The position numbers were made by a program, and so were the translations under genes. 64,000 nucleotides of DNA from Silene latifolia (Eukaryota > Streptophyta > Magnoliopsida > Caryophyllales > Caryophyllaceae): assembly GCF_048544455.1 (NCBI RefSeq), contig NC_133531.1:65944099-66008098 (forward strand), given 5' to 3'. Below, piece by piece: positions 45,444-57,119 of this stretch. The notes beneath the pieces are model-generated. The model ran no database searches. It worked only from the letters and a program-made list of their open reading frames with translations, and was not told the origin of the DNA. Every line of letters starts with the position of its first letter. Position 1 is the first letter of the stretch.

Positions 45444-47201
45444 TGATCGAGGCCATTTGGTGTTCACAATTAAGTATATGTGGTCGTTGGTCAATGGTCG
45501 ATACAAAACACAATTTATACTTCACAAACAACTCTACAATTAGTAAAGAGGTAAGTAAAGGTCGGATCCCAAGGGACGGGTATTGAAATGAGAATTCTAT
45601 TGTAACTAGTGGTGTCTAGGGGTGTCACAAATTGGGTTGATGTAGAAGGTTACTAAACTAAAATAACAATGAAAATAAACTAGCAAGATGAATAAAATAA
45701 GGGGTGTAAACAATTGATTAAAGGCACTAGGGTGTCATGGGTTCATAGGGGAATCATGGGATATGATCATACAAACATGTTCTCAAATTATAAGCAAGCA
45801 ATTATTGTTGTGATGGATTGAGTTGGGTTATATCTTACAATCCTAGGAAAGTTTGGGTCCGGAGCCGAATCGATTAGATTGTACAACACCTACAAGTCGA
45901 CTTAATCTTTCCTACTCAACACATGCATGGTCTAACAAGACTCGAGTTGGGTTATGTCTTACAAGTCTCATTGAAAAGATAGGAGATGATAGTAAATGCA
46001 AGGATTCATAGGCTTAGCATTTCATCAAATATAACATGTGCATGTATTAAGATCAAAACAAGCAAGCAAATAAGATATGAAAGCATATTGATTTAAGCAT
46101 GAATCATTCCCATGTTGGTTTCCCCTAATCACCCATTAAACCCTAGCTAAGAGACTACTCACTCATTATCATGTTGATCATGCTAGCAAGGTTGTCAATC
46201 ATACCAACAATATGAAACATGATGAATAAATGAAAGTAATTAGCAATAATTAAAAAGGGATTAAGAGATTATACCTACTAATGATTCCAAAATAATAATG
46301 CAAAGAATAATAGAAGAACTTGATGATTGATGGAAGGTTGTCAATCTCCCAATAAACCCAATAATCTTCTAATTACCCAAAATAAAGGAAGAACAAGAGA
46401 GAGATTAAAGAACTAAAACTTGGATTAAAACTTGATTAATACTTGATTACAATATTGAAGAGAGATTTGATTGATATTAACTACTCTAAATATTGATAAG
46501 AAGAACATGCTCCTCTAATTAGACTAATGGGGTATTTATAGTGAAAATTAGGGAGGATGCATTAGGGTTAACTAAGGGCTAAACTAGTAATTACACTTTT
46601 TAAGTTGAGCAAGGAGGACCCGGTATTTTCTGAGAGAAGGGCTTCTCTTTTCGTAGCTTGAAGAATGAAATCCGTGCTGTGCAGGAATCCGTGCGGATTA
46701 GAGTCGGGACGGCCGGATTTGGGCTGCGCAATCCGAGCGGATTCAGGAGAGGGACGCTCGGATTGTTGAGGGGGAATCCGAGCGGATTCCAAGGAGGGAC
46801 GCTCGGATTGTGCTGGCTGGACGGACGGATTATTGTCCGCAATCCGTTCGGATTGTTGGTCAGCTTCAATTCTTCTTCTTTTCTTCCCTTTTCTTCATAA
46901 ATTCCTTGGGGATTTCCTTGGGGACGTAAGGATCCTTTCTCAACATTGTTCTTCTACTATAATATGTACAAAGGCCTTCTAGTGTTGTCTCTTCTTGATG
47001 CTTGGTCATTGAATACAATCAATTTAGCCTTGTTTTGCCATGAAAATGCAAGATTCTTACTCCTTTCCTACCAAGGGATCAAAATCTCAAAGAATATGCA
47101 AAACAAAGAACTAAAGATAAGAAATGACCCAAATAGGCACTAAAAAGCATGGAAACAATGGTAATTCGGGGGCTAAATATGCGCCAATTATGGTCACATC
47201 A
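45444..47201 (-). mobile_element. 3' LTR of the Athila-type element, 1758 bp
   Basis: On the plus strand it runs from TGATCGAGGCC to GGTCACATCA and is a near-perfect direct copy of 54740-56496. In the minus direction it follows the purine-rich TTTGGGGATATT at 47202-47214. Confidence 0.95.
46531..46860 (-). promoter_or_regulatory. LTR promoter of the Athila-type element: inverted-repeat cluster and TATA
   Basis: Minus-strand TATAAATACC (46531-46540). Upstream, at about 46664-46857, are repeated AATCCG-NN-CGGATT inverted repeats (NN = AG, TG or TT) and half sites such as GGACGCTCGGATT. The 5' LTR has the same arrangement (TATA 55829-55838, cluster to about 56152), with one small deletion. Confidence 0.65.
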
Positions 47202-49161
47202 AATATCCCCAAACCGAACCTTTGCTCGTCCCGAGTAAAGAGGTGACAAAGACTAGGACCAATACTAACCTATCCTAATAATAATAGCCGATATGAGACA
47301 ATTAGCGGGTCTCACTCCGCCCCTTCAACTCACAACAAGACAACCATGAGGTAGGATGCCTTCTTGCAAGGCAAGGTGGGGCTTGCCAAAATGGCGATAC
47401 ATCCAAACATTAAAGCACACACAAAACAAGTAATGGATGCATCTACAAAATAATAGCCACTTTCCTCATCTAAGTGGCGGAAATTATCTACAAGGGAAGC
47501 AATTTAAGGGTACATACTCCTTCATAGATGCAATTTCTTCAAACTACTAAGCCTAGAAGGATACCAATAAATCACCTCCAAGTTGTGTCAAGCTAGGGTA
47601 CCTTTGTCCTCAATCGTTAAATGATTTTGTAAAGAGTAGACTCCCTATGGTGTTAGAAACACTGGAGGATCGCGGAATTCCCCCTCTTGCCTAGACAAGA
47701 AGAAGGGTCGTCCCCTCTCTACCATGCACAAAAATGGATACGATGGATGAAGGGATCAATAGATATTTGAGTTTCATTTTGGGAGTTTGCTTTTGTTTTT
47801 GTTTTTCCCCCCAATTTCATGTGGCATTTGACATTTGAGAACACTTTCTTGCCATTTCTTTTTGATTTTTGGCATTTCAATACTTGACAACTTTTTGTAT
47901 TTCTTTTTGAACATTTTCAAAGTCACCCCAATTAGTAACGAGGGTGCCTTGTATTTGAAGCTTTAGGAGTCTATTTTTGCTCCTCTTTTCATTTGATGCA
48001 ATTTTTGCAAACTTTCTTTCACTTTTCATTTCTTTGAACTCAAATTTTTGAACAATTTCTTTTTGTGCCTATTCCCTTTGATGACAAAAATATGGTAGAA
48101 CATGGATGAATGATGGAAGTATGCATGGTTTCAAGGGTCACCTTGGAATAAACGGTAGCCAAGGAGTTATCACACCACAAGGTACTCTTGACTCGGCCTT
48201 AAACCATGGGTCAAAGGATACTAGCATGACACATCCTAGGGTGTTTTACAAGCATTCTAACAAGCAAAGTCTTAAGAATAAAAAGCATCTACTAGGGCCT
48301 ATATACACTTGTCAAGCTTCCCAAGTAGACGGTTTCGCAAAATTTTTCTAACATGCAAACTACATGCCATGATGCAACTAACATATAAACATCCTAATGC
48401 AAATGATTCTACCAACTAATATGCCATATAAACTAAATGCAAGTCCTAAGTTCACATTGTTGTACCGCATCAATCAAAATAAAGCCACATAGTCATTAAC
48501 ATAAAGAGGAAAAAGGAGATTGGAAAGATCATACCATGCGGTCTTCAATATCCTCATGTCTCGGATGTGGCGTAGTCAATCAAAGTGAACAAGGATGAAC
48601 AAACACAATATATACAAGACAATATATACAAAGGAAATGAACTTGTTTTTGGATTTTTCAATTTTTCAAATTTTTATGGTTTTTGAAATTTTTCAATTTT
48701 TATGGGTTTTTGAATAAAAGTTAAGTGTTAGAATTCCCATCCCCACACTAATATGGGCATTGTCCTCAATGGCCAAAATGATGGAAATTATGCAAAGATG
48801 ATGCATGATTTCTATACTAAATGCAATTCTACACTAAGCTACACTACATGATGCATGGTTTTGTTATGACGGAGAGGATAATATAGATTACCTCCCGTTG
48901 TGTATGCATTAACTTCCCCAAACCAAATAAGACACTATTGCTAATGTCAAGGATGGGTATAGTTCATGCACACACTAAGCTATGCATGAAACTAGATTGT
49001 CATTTTGGATTTTACAAATGGGAACAATAAAGAACACCTCAATGGTACCGAGGTGTGAGTCCTTTGATGTTGCTAGGACTAAACCAACAATGATCAAAAA
49101 GAAATAAAATACAAAGAGATATAGACACAAACCATGGAAGTGTAGGAGTCTCCAAGGCTTG
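47202..49161. other. 3' non-coding region of the Athila-type element
   Basis: About 2 kb between the ATHILA ORF and the 3' LTR. The end next to the LTR (47202-47214, minus strand GGTTTGGGGATATT) is the likely polypurine tract. The rest is T-rich on the plus strand with short direct phrases but no ORF of note. Confidence 0.6.
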
Positions 49162-50760
49162 CTAGTCCTCCATCATGCTATCATCATCATCACTTCCCTC
49201 ATGAGAAGTGGTCACATTGCCACTTTCCTTGGCACTTTCTTCTTTACTTTCTCCATCATCTTGTTCATCATCATCTTCACCATCTCTTTCTTCATCTTCA
49301 TTTGCTTCTTCCTCAATATTATCATCAAATTCTTCACCATTTCCAACAACCTCATTGTCTTCTACCACGTCCCTAGATGCACCCGGAAACAAGGCTTCTT
49401 TATCCGCCCAACTAGGCAAAGGACAAGATGGATCAAGGAGTCCTTGCCTAGCTAAATGTAAGAGGGGAGGATATTGAGCCAAATAAGCATTCTTCCGATC
49501 TTCATAAGCTTGCTTGTGCATGGCTTGCATAAGAAGAGTGACATAGTCTTTCCCAATTTCAACTCCTTCCGGTTTGAACTCTTCATACACAAAGGGGTAA
49601 GGCGGTATAACAATGGAAGAGGAGGGGGTTTCATGATCACCCTTTTGTTGTTGAATGATGTACTCGGCTTCTTCGGATAGGGGAAGTAGATAGTTGGTCC
49701 GGTGGACACTTAGACGACAAATCTTCGAGGGTAAGGTGAATGATCTAGCTTCACTTGTTAGCCATCCATACTTGGTGTCAAGAGGGTTTTGAGCAACCCA
49801 CTTGAACTTGTTAATCATGATAGGCATATCAATAAGATGGCCACCTTCCTTTGCCTTGTACTTGCTATCCTTATTGAAATTAGGATCAAAGTGCTTGGCT
49901 AGGACCGTGACTAGGCCGCCATTAACAATAACGGTTGTACCCTTCTTCCCACTATCAACATGGAGCCATCTATCAACCAATAGCCTCAAAGAATTGAAAG
50001 GCTTGGTGTGGATTCTTCCGATATTCAAAGCCAATTCAAGGAGAATAAAATCAAGTCTTGTGAAATGATTGGTGTCTTTCCTAGCAATTATGGTATTTCC
50101 CACAACTTTGTGCCATACTCTTATGCCCCGGTGATGGACCAAAAGAGCACGACAAGCATGAAAATCATCAAATTTCTTCCCGGAGATTGCCTCCCAAAGA
50201 GGCTCGGGGTCATACTTTCCATAATGCTTAAGATATCTCGATTCATCGCTAAGACCCAAAATTTCACCTAATTCCTCAAAGGTAATGCGTCTACTAATGT
50301 TAGCTAGACGAAACTCAAGATTTTCCTTATTCTCAACTTTGGTAACTTTTAAAGTACTTAAGAATTCCAAGACAAGGGAAGGGTATGTCGATTCCTTTGT
50401 TTCAAACAATTTCTTCAAACCCATGACATTGAAAAAGGCTTTTGTTTGTTCAAGAACACCCAATTTCTCCAAAGCATCTTTACATATGAATTTGGTGGAT
50501 TGAATTGATTTCATAGCAAACTTGACAAATGTATTTCTATGGGTATCGGAAATAAAAGTTACCTCCGGATAATGCAAGAGTTGATCGATTACCGGAGTAG
50601 AAGGTGATGCTCCCATAGAAATTTGTTGTTGTTGTGGTTGCACTTCCAAGTTTGGTGTCGATACCACCATTGCCAAAGCTTTCTTTGTTTGGAGAGCTTT
50701 TTGCCTTTGAGAGAGAGCCTTTGCCTTTGGTGCCTTTGTTGCTCCCTTTGTCCTTGCCAT
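49162..50760 (-). CDS. ATHILA ORF-1-family protein of the Athila-type element
   Basis: A 532-residue open frame. It starts MARTKGATKAPKAKALSQRQ, a strongly basic N-terminus that could act as a nuclear signal. The core (residues about 70-330) matches the pattern of the ATHILA ORF family: VTFISDTHRNTFVKF, LFETKESTYPSLVLEFLSTL, ISRRITFEELGEILGL, WHKVVGNTIIARKDTNHFTRLD. The C-terminus is very acidic (EEEANEDEERDGEDDDEQ... to MMED). The ORF at 63176 is a diverged relative. It has its own upstream motif cluster and TATA box (51056-51460). It has been called env-like in some Athila elements because of position, but I see no signal peptide or membrane segment. Biochemical function is unknown. Confidence 0.8.
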   Translation of the reverse strand: MARTKGATKAPKAKALSQRQKALQTKKALAMVVSTPNLEVQPQQQQISMGASPSTPVIDQLLHYPEVTFISDTHRNTFVKFAMKSIQSTKFICKDALEKLGVLEQTKAFFNVMGLKKLFETKESTYPSLVLEFLSTLKVTKVENKENLEFRLANISRRITFEELGEILGLSDESRYLKHYGKYDPEPLWEAISGKKFDDFHACRALLVHHRGIRVWHKVVGNTIIARKDTNHFTRLDFILLELALNIGRIHTKPFNSLRLLVDRWLHVDSGKKGTTVIVNGGLVTVLAKHFDPNFNKDSKYKAKEGGHLIDMPIMINKFKWVAQNPLDTKYGWLTSEARSFTLPSKICRLSVHRTNYLLPLSEEAEYIIQQQKGDHETPSSSIVIPPYPFVYEEFKPEGVEIGKDYVTLLMQAMHKQAYEDRKNAYLAQYPPLLHLARQGLLDPSCPLPSWADKEALFPGASRDVVEDNEVVGNGEEFDDNIEEEANEDEERDGEDDDEQDDGESKEESAKESGNVTTSHEGSDDDDSMMED

Positions 50761-51765
50761 TTGATGAACTAACCAAGAAAAGAGTCAAAAATCTTCAATT
50801 TGTAGAACGCCCAAATTGATTTGAAGGTGAAAGGCTTTGCCTTTATGAAATCAAAAATCGACTCAAGGGTTGAATATTTTGTTCTTGGTTTTGATTTTTA
50901 TTGAAGATGGAGTGATTGATTTGTTGTTTGAAGGATGGTTTGATTTGATTTTGGTGGATTTTGTTGAGGGTTTTTGTTTTTGTGATGGAGAGGATGAGGG
51001 TTTTGATGTTGTGGGTAGTGTTTATGAATGAATGAATGAAGGAATGAAGGTGGGAGGGTATTTAAAGGAGTCGAAATTTTCGAAAACGCAGGGGCAATCC
51101 GTGCGGATTAGGCCCAATCCGTGCGGATTCTCGCAGACTTCAAAATTTTCGAAACTCGCCTAAAGACGGGCGGATTCTCGGGAATCCGCTCGGATTCTTT
51201 CGTGATGGGACGGGCGGATTTTTGCGGGACGGACGGATTTGACCCGAGAGAAATTTCTTTGTTTTCTTCATTGCAAAGACGGCATCTTCTTCACAAGACG
51301 GACGGATTCTATGAGACAGGCGTCTTTCCGTAAATCCGCTCGGATTCTTTAACGATCAAGAATTCTCAATTTTCAGCTCGGCTCGGGACGGGCGTCTTCT
51401 CGGCAGGACGCTCGGATTGTTGAAGACGGGCGGATTTTGTACAATCCGCTCGGATTCTCAGTCCTTTGTACCGGATTCATTCCATTCGTGCACAATGCAT
51501 TTCCCTTTACCATTCTTCCATTCTTCTTCATTTCTTGTGTTCTTCATTGTGGGGGCACTACTAAGGCATGAATAGCCTAGGCAATTGCCATCCCCACACT
51601 AAGGTAAGGCACTACACATCAATTGAAGTCATTAGTCCCTCCCTCACTTCTCTCTTACATGACAATTATTTTGATCAAAGTAAATAAAAATCCAAAAATG
51701 ACAAAAATGCAATACAAAAAATTGAAATGTAAGTTAGGGAGTTAGAAATATTTACAAGTGGTGGT
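50761..51765. promoter_or_regulatory. Intergenic region with promoter cluster for the ATHILA ORF
   Basis: Minus-strand TATA-like TTTAAATACCC at 51056-51066, about 300 bp before the ATG at 50760. Upstream (51075-51460) are two AATCCG-TG-CGGATT and three AATCCG-CT-CGGATT inverted repeats plus many GACGGGCGGATT half sites. This is the same motif family as in the LTR of this element, which suggests the ORF has its own promoter tuned like the LTR. The span 51480-51765 is plain spacer. Confidence 0.6.
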
Positions 51766-54600
51766 TTAGGGAGGACTCCACCAAACTCTCATTCTTGATG
51801 AGATGTCAAGGGGCATGTTCAAGGTGTTGTTGATGTTGCTCAACACCTTGAAGAAGTAATCAAAAGCTTGTTCATTATTATGGTAGAGGTCCTCAATAGA
51901 CCGTGGCCCTTGTTGTTGATCATGATCGATGGCATGCCCAATGTAGGGATTAAAAATCCCTTCAAACTCGTCGTCCCAAAGACCACAAACTTCATTGAGT
52001 TGATCATTGAAAATCTCTTGCTTAGATGGAGACAACTCTCCCAATTTCTTCTCTTGGCCAATGAGGCCATCCTCTTCTTCCTTGGTTGATTTTGATGAGC
52101 CTTGCAAGCTCTCCTTGTCACAATTCACTTGCTCTTTGAATGGAGCATCTTCATCTTTCTTCTTCCATTGGAGTTCCAATTTCTTCCTTTCATCTTTCCG
52201 GCTATAATGATCAATCATGAAACATGGCTCATGCAAACGAGGAGCTCTCATGGTCTTGTCAAGATTAAAAGTTATGCTTTCATCTCCCACTTCTAGAGTG
52301 AGCTCTCCATGTTTCACATCAATCACCGCACCCGCGGTGTGTAGGAAAGGTCTTTCTAAGATGATAGGAATGTTGGAATCTTCCTCCATATCAACAATGA
52401 CAAAGTCCACCGGGATGAAAAACTTCCCAATTCGCACGGGGACATCTTCCCATATCCCTAATGGTGTCTTCGTCGATCTATCGGCCATTTGGAGTGTGAT
52501 ATTGGTGCATTTAAGCTCTCCCATTCCCAACCTTTTACTTACTGAGTACGGCATGACACTCACACTAGCCCCTAGATCACATAAGGCTTTGTTGATCGTT
52601 GTGTCGCCAATGGTACACGGTATTGAGAAGCTTCCCGGATCCTTTAACTTTGGAGGTGAACTCCCTTGAAGTATTGCACTACTCACCTTAGTGAAGGCGA
52701 TAGTCTCAAGTTTCCGGATCGACTTCTTCTTTGTGAGGATATCTTTCATATACTTTGCATAGGCCGGAACGTGATTGATTAACTCCGTGAAAGGAATTGA
52801 GACTTCTAAATTCTTCACAATCTCCATGAACTTTCCAAGTTGATCATCAAATTTGGGCTTGGCTTGACGACTTGGAAAAGGAAGTCTAATCACAATGGGC
52901 TCCTTCTCTTTGGCCTTGTCTTCATTTTTCTTTGAACCTTCTTCTTTTGATGATTCTCCATCTTTGGAGTTTTGCAAAATCTCTTCCTTTTCACTAGCTT
53001 GCACAACTTTATCCTCAACTTGCTTCTTCGGTGCCTCATACCTTGTACCACTTCTCAAGTGAATGGCACTAACCGTTTCATGTCTAGGGGGATTACTTTG
53101 AGGTTGTAATTGCCCCTTTTGTCTTTGTGAGCTTGAAGATGCTAGTTGAGTCAATTGTGTTTCCAACATCTTGGTGTGAGCTAGAATGTTATTGATGGTG
53201 GTGTCCTTTGCTTGGCTATCTTTTTGCATTTGAGTGAAAAATTCTTGTTGATTCTTTTGCATTTGGAGGACCGCTTTTTGGACATCAAAACCTTGGTCAT
53301 TTTGGTGATTGTATGGATTTTGATTTTGGTAACCTTGGTTTTGATTGTAAAAGGGTCTTTGATTTTGGTTTCTCATGGGTGGTGGAATGTAAGTTGTTTG
53401 AGGGTTTTGAACATTTTGGCTTTTGTATGAGAGATTTGGATGGAACTTGGTGTTTTCATTGTAAAAATTTGAATAAGGGGTACCACTCTTGTAAGCTTGG
53501 AAAGCATTAACTTGTTCGGTTGTTCCCCTACACTCACTTGGGTCATGACCCAAAGTTCCACAATTCTCACATATCCCACTTGGGATTGATGAGGATGCCG
53601 TCATGGCATTGACATGATGCTTTGATGATTTTGAGTTTTCCTCAAGTCTAGCAATAGCTTGTTCAAACTTCAAGTTGATTGTGTCAATGTGAGCACTAAG
53701 TTGAGCACCCAATTGAGTAACGGAGTCCACTTCATACTTTCCTCCTCTAGTAGCCTTGCGAGGTCTACTATATTGTGAATTATGGACCGCCATTTCCTCA
53801 ATCTTGTTCCATGTTTGATTGTCATCAACTTCGGTGAACATTCCATTTGATTCCATATTGAGAATGTTCCTTGAATCTTCATATAAACCATTCCAAAATT
53901 GTTGTACTAAAAACCATTCGCTAAGTCCATGGTGAGGACATGAGCGACAAACACCTTTGAACCGCTCCCAAGCTTCATACAAAGATTCTTCATCCCTTTG
54001 CTTAAAACCCGTAATTTGAGCTCTTAGCATGTTAGTCTTTTCCGGTGGGTAGAATTTTTTGTAGAAAGCTAGAGCTAACTTCTTCCAAGAATCTATTCCA
54101 AGGGTGGCCTTATCAAGGCCCTTCAACCATTGCTTTGCGGTGCCGATTAACGAAAAAGGAAATAAGACCCATCTTATTTGGTCTTGAGTCACGCCCGTTT
54201 GAGCGATAGCATCACAATAATCACAAAAGGTTTCCATATGAGAATGAGGGTCTTCACTTGACATCCCCCCAAATTGGCTCCTCTCAACTAGTTGGATGAA
54301 GGCGGACTTGGCAATAAAATTTCCGGTGAGATGTTGCGGTGTAGGAGTACCATTTGGTAGATTCTCCTCGGTGGGTATAGAGTGTGACGAGAATTTAGGC
54401 ATTGTAGGTGGATTTTGTGGGATATTGTGTAATGGGTTCTCTTCTCCTTCTATTTCGAAAGGATTGACAAACTCACTAGTGGGTTGAACAACTTCACCAA
54501 CACCTCTCAAATTCCTCCTAACAAGTCTCCTATTATTCGTCAAGGTTCTTTCGATTTCACGGTCAAAAGGTAACAAATCACCTTGTAACCTTCTAGACAT
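51766..54600 (-). CDS. Gag-protease polyprotein of the Athila-type element
   Basis: Open for about 944 codons from MSRRLQGDLLPFDREIERTL; an earlier in-frame ATG at 54627 is possible, but MSRR fits the family start better. Gag region: HSHMETFCDYCDAIAQTGV, RWVLFPFSLIGTAKQWL, FYKKFYPPEKTNMLRAQI, ESLYEAWERFKGVCRSCPHHG, a classic Retrotrans_gag match. The zinc knuckle CENCGTLGHDPSEC is near residue 350. A Gln/Asn-rich stretch follows, then a Lys/Glu-rich hinge. The protease has ALCDLGASVSVMPYS as catalytic loop and IILERPFLHTAGAVIDV as second block. The frame then ends with no RT. Gag builds the particle and the protease matures it. Confidence 0.9.
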   Translation of the reverse strand: MSRRLQGDLLPFDREIERTLTNNRRLVRRNLRGVGEVVQPTSEFVNPFEIEGEENPLHNIPQNPPTMPKFSSHSIPTEENLPNGTPTPQHLTGNFIAKSAFIQLVERSQFGGMSSEDPHSHMETFCDYCDAIAQTGVTQDQIRWVLFPFSLIGTAKQWLKGLDKATLGIDSWKKLALAFYKKFYPPEKTNMLRAQITGFKQRDEESLYEAWERFKGVCRSCPHHGLSEWFLVQQFWNGLYEDSRNILNMESNGMFTEVDDNQTWNKIEEMAVHNSQYSRPRKATRGGKYEVDSVTQLGAQLSAHIDTINLKFEQAIARLEENSKSSKHHVNAMTASSSIPSGICENCGTLGHDPSECRGTTEQVNAFQAYKSGTPYSNFYNENTKFHPNLSYKSQNVQNPQTTYIPPPMRNQNQRPFYNQNQGYQNQNPYNHQNDQGFDVQKAVLQMQKNQQEFFTQMQKDSQAKDTTINNILAHTKMLETQLTQLASSSSQRQKGQLQPQSNPPRHETVSAIHLRSGTRYEAPKKQVEDKVVQASEKEEILQNSKDGESSKEEGSKKNEDKAKEKEPIVIRLPFPSRQAKPKFDDQLGKFMEIVKNLEVSIPFTELINHVPAYAKYMKDILTKKKSIRKLETIAFTKVSSAILQGSSPPKLKDPGSFSIPCTIGDTTINKALCDLGASVSVMPYSVSKRLGMGELKCTNITLQMADRSTKTPLGIWEDVPVRIGKFFIPVDFVIVDMEEDSNIPIILERPFLHTAGAVIDVKHGELTLEVGDESITFNLDKTMRAPRLHEPCFMIDHYSRKDERKKLELQWKKKDEDAPFKEQVNCDKESLQGSSKSTKEEEDGLIGQEKKLGELSPSKQEIFNDQLNEVCGLWDDEFEGIFNPYIGHAIDHDQQQGPRSIEDLYHNNEQAFDYFFKVLSNINNTLNMPLDISSRMRVWWSPP

Positions 54601-54717
54601 GCAAAATATCAAACAACTCAAAAACAATTAGAACAAACCTTGAGGAGTTCTACTTCCCCAAGGTGAAAGAGACACAACTAATAACAATAAAAGAAATCTT
54701 AAATCAATTAAACACCG

Positions 54718-54735
54718 TCCCCGGCAACGGCGCCA
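54718..54735 (-). other. Primer binding site (tRNA-Asp) of the Athila-type element
   Basis: Minus-strand TGGCGCCGTTGCCGGGGA, 4 bases after the LTR, matches the 3' end of plant tRNA-Asp(GUC) including the CCA complement (recalled from general knowledge). Athila elements use this primer. Confidence 0.88.
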
Positions 54736-54739
54736 TTTT

Positions 54740-56496
54740 TGATCGAGGCCATTTGGTGTTCACAATTAAGTATATGTGGTCGTTGGTCAATGGTCGATAC
54801 AAAACACAATTTATACTTCACAAACAACTCTACAATTAGTAAAGAGGTAAGTAAAGGTCGGATCCCAAGGGACGGGTATTGAAATGAGAATTCTATTGTA
54901 ACTAGTGGTGTCTAGGGGTGTCACAAATTGGGTTGATGTAGAAGGTTACTAAACTAAAATAACAATGAAAATAAACTAGCAAGATGAATAAAATAAGGGG
55001 TGTAAACAATTGATTAAAGGCACTAGGGTGTCATGGGTTCATAGGGGAATCATGGGATATGATCATACAAACATGTTCTCAAATTATAAGCAAGCAATTA
55101 TTGTTGTGATGGATTGAGTTGGGTTATATCTTACAATCCTAGGAAAGTTTGGGTCCCGGAGCCGAATCGATTAGATTGTACAACACCTACAAGTCGACTT
55201 AATCTTTCCTACTCAACACATGCATGGTCTAACAAGACTCGAGTTGGGTTATGTCTTACAAGTCTCATTGAAAAGATAGGAGATGATAGTAAATGCAAGG
55301 ATTCATAGGCTTAGCATTTCATCAAATATAACATGTGCATGTATTAAGATCAAAACAAGCAAGCAAATAAGATATGAAAGCATATTGATTTAAGCATGAA
55401 TCATTCCCCATGTTGGTTTCCCCTAATCACCCATTAAACCCTAGCTAAGAGACTACTCACTCATTATCATGTTGATCATGCTAGCAAGGTTGTCAATCAT
55501 ACCAACAATATGAAACATGATGAATAAATGAAAGTAATTAGCAATAATTAAAAAGGGATTAAGAGATTATACCTACTAATGATTCCAAAATAATAATGCA
55601 AAGAATAATAGAAGAACTTGATGATTGATGGAAGGTTGTCAATCTCCCAATAAACCCAATAATCTTCTAATTACCCAAAATAAAGGAAGAACAAGAGAGA
55701 GATTAAAGAACTAAAACTTGGATTAAAACTTGATTAATACTTGATTACAATATTGAAGAGAGATTTGATTGATATTAACTACTCTAAATATTGATAAGAA
55801 GAACATGCTCCTCTAATTAGACTAATGGGGTATTTATAGTGAAAATTAGGGAGGATGCATTAGGGTTAACTAAGGGCTAAACTAGTAATTACACTTTTTA
55901 AGTTGAGCAAGGAGGACCCGGTATTTTCTGAGAGAAGGGCTTCTCTTTTCGTAGCTTGAAGAATGAAATCCGTGCTGTGCAGGAATCCGTGCGGATTAGA
56001 GTCGGGACGGCCGGATTTGGGCTGCGCAATCCGAGCGGATTCAGGAGAGGGACGCTCGGATTGTTGAGGGGGAATCCGAGCGGATTCCAAGGAGGGACGC
56101 TCGGATTGTGCTGGCTGGACGGACGGATTGTCTGCAATCCGTTCGGATTGTTGGTCAGCTTCAATTCTTCTTCTTTTCTTCCCTTTTCTTCATAAATTCC
56201 TTGGGGATTTCCTTGGGGACGCAAGGATCCTTTCTCAACATTGTTCTTCTACTATAATATGTACAAAGGCCTTCTAGTCTTGTCTCTTCTTGATGCTTGG
56301 TCATTGAATACAATCAATTTAGCCTTGTTTTGCCATGAAAATGCAAGATTCTTACTCCTTTCCTACCAAGGGATCAAAATCTCAAAGAATATGCAAAACA
56401 AAGAACTAAAGATAAGAAATGACCCAAATAGGCACTAAAAAGCATGGAAACAATGGTAATTCGGGGGCTAAATATGCGCCAATTATGGTCACATCA
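54740..56496 (-). mobile_element. 5' LTR of the Athila-type element, 1757 bp
   Basis: Direct repeat of 45444-47201 with few differences (for example one extra C near 55153 and near 55407, a short deletion near 56128 and a T/C change near 56221). The outer flank is tgctt. Confidence 0.95.
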
Positions 56497-57088
56497 TGCT
56501 TACAACTCTTTTAGGTTTGAACGATGATCTCACATGTTTGCATCGAGCACAAGTATCACACATCTTCTCTTGATCAAACCTGATTTTAGGTAGTCCTTCA
56601 ACCAAGTCCCATCTCTTGAGTTTATTCAAGATAGGTGAACTAATGTGACCAAAATATTTGTGCCACAAACAAGGATCATTAAGTGTAACTTTCATACACA
56701 GAAAAGAGTTAGTAGGCACAACATTTAAATCTACCATATACACATTTCTTTTTCTATGGTCTTCAAGAATAATACTACTTGTACCTTCAATTATAATGCG
56801 ACAAACATTTGTATGAAAAATAACTTTGTTACCTTTGTCGCATAGTTGAGATATGCTAAGTAGATTATGCTTGAGACCATCCACTAGATAAATATCACTG
56901 ATTGCGTGAGATTTAGAAATTCGAATTTTGCCCACGCCAATCACTTTACCCTTCTTATTATCCCTAAAAGTCATTTTTCCTCCATTGAAAGGTTTGAGTG
57001 AAAGAAACAAATTCTCATCTCCAGTCATGTGTCTTGAGCATCCACTGTCAAGATACCATTGATTGTTTTCTTTCACCATTACCTGCAA
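56497..57088 (-). pseudogene. Copia protease and GAG-pre-integrase region
   Basis: WYLDSGCSRHMTGDENLF near 57065-57012 is the copia protease catalytic site (Asp-Ser-Gly). It is followed by IGVGKIRISKSHAI, YLVDGLKHNLLSISQLCDKG and the GAG-pre-integrase zinc region with LWHKYFGHIS and CDTCARCKHVRSSFK. The frame runs into the Athila-type insertion at 56496; the rest of integrase is at 45443-44408. Confidence 0.88.
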
Positions 57089-57119
57089 AAGGATTAGATA
57101 CAGTTTTTAGGTACCCAAA

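Larger units (their letters stand above)
45444..56496 (-). mobile_element. Athila-type LTR retrotransposon lacking RT and integrase, inserted in copia pol
   Basis: LTRs at 54740-56496 (5', minus strand) and 45444-47201 (3') are nearly identical; by eye about half a dozen differences in 1.76 kb. The element is flanked by tgctt at 45439-45443 and 56497-56501, so the insertion is clear. Next to the 5' LTR is a primer site for tRNA-Asp (54718-54735), as in Athila elements. Inside are a large gag-protease ORF and a separate ATHILA-family ORF, with no RT or integrase between. It must borrow these enzymes. The open ORFs and near-identical LTRs mark it as one of the youngest insertions here. Confidence 0.92.

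Noticed and set aside
46568..46900. ORFs rich in Pro/Ser/Arg over the LTR motif cluster (also 55866-56224)
   Set aside because: They only translate the AATCCG..CGGATT repeats of the LTR and occur identically in both LTRs.
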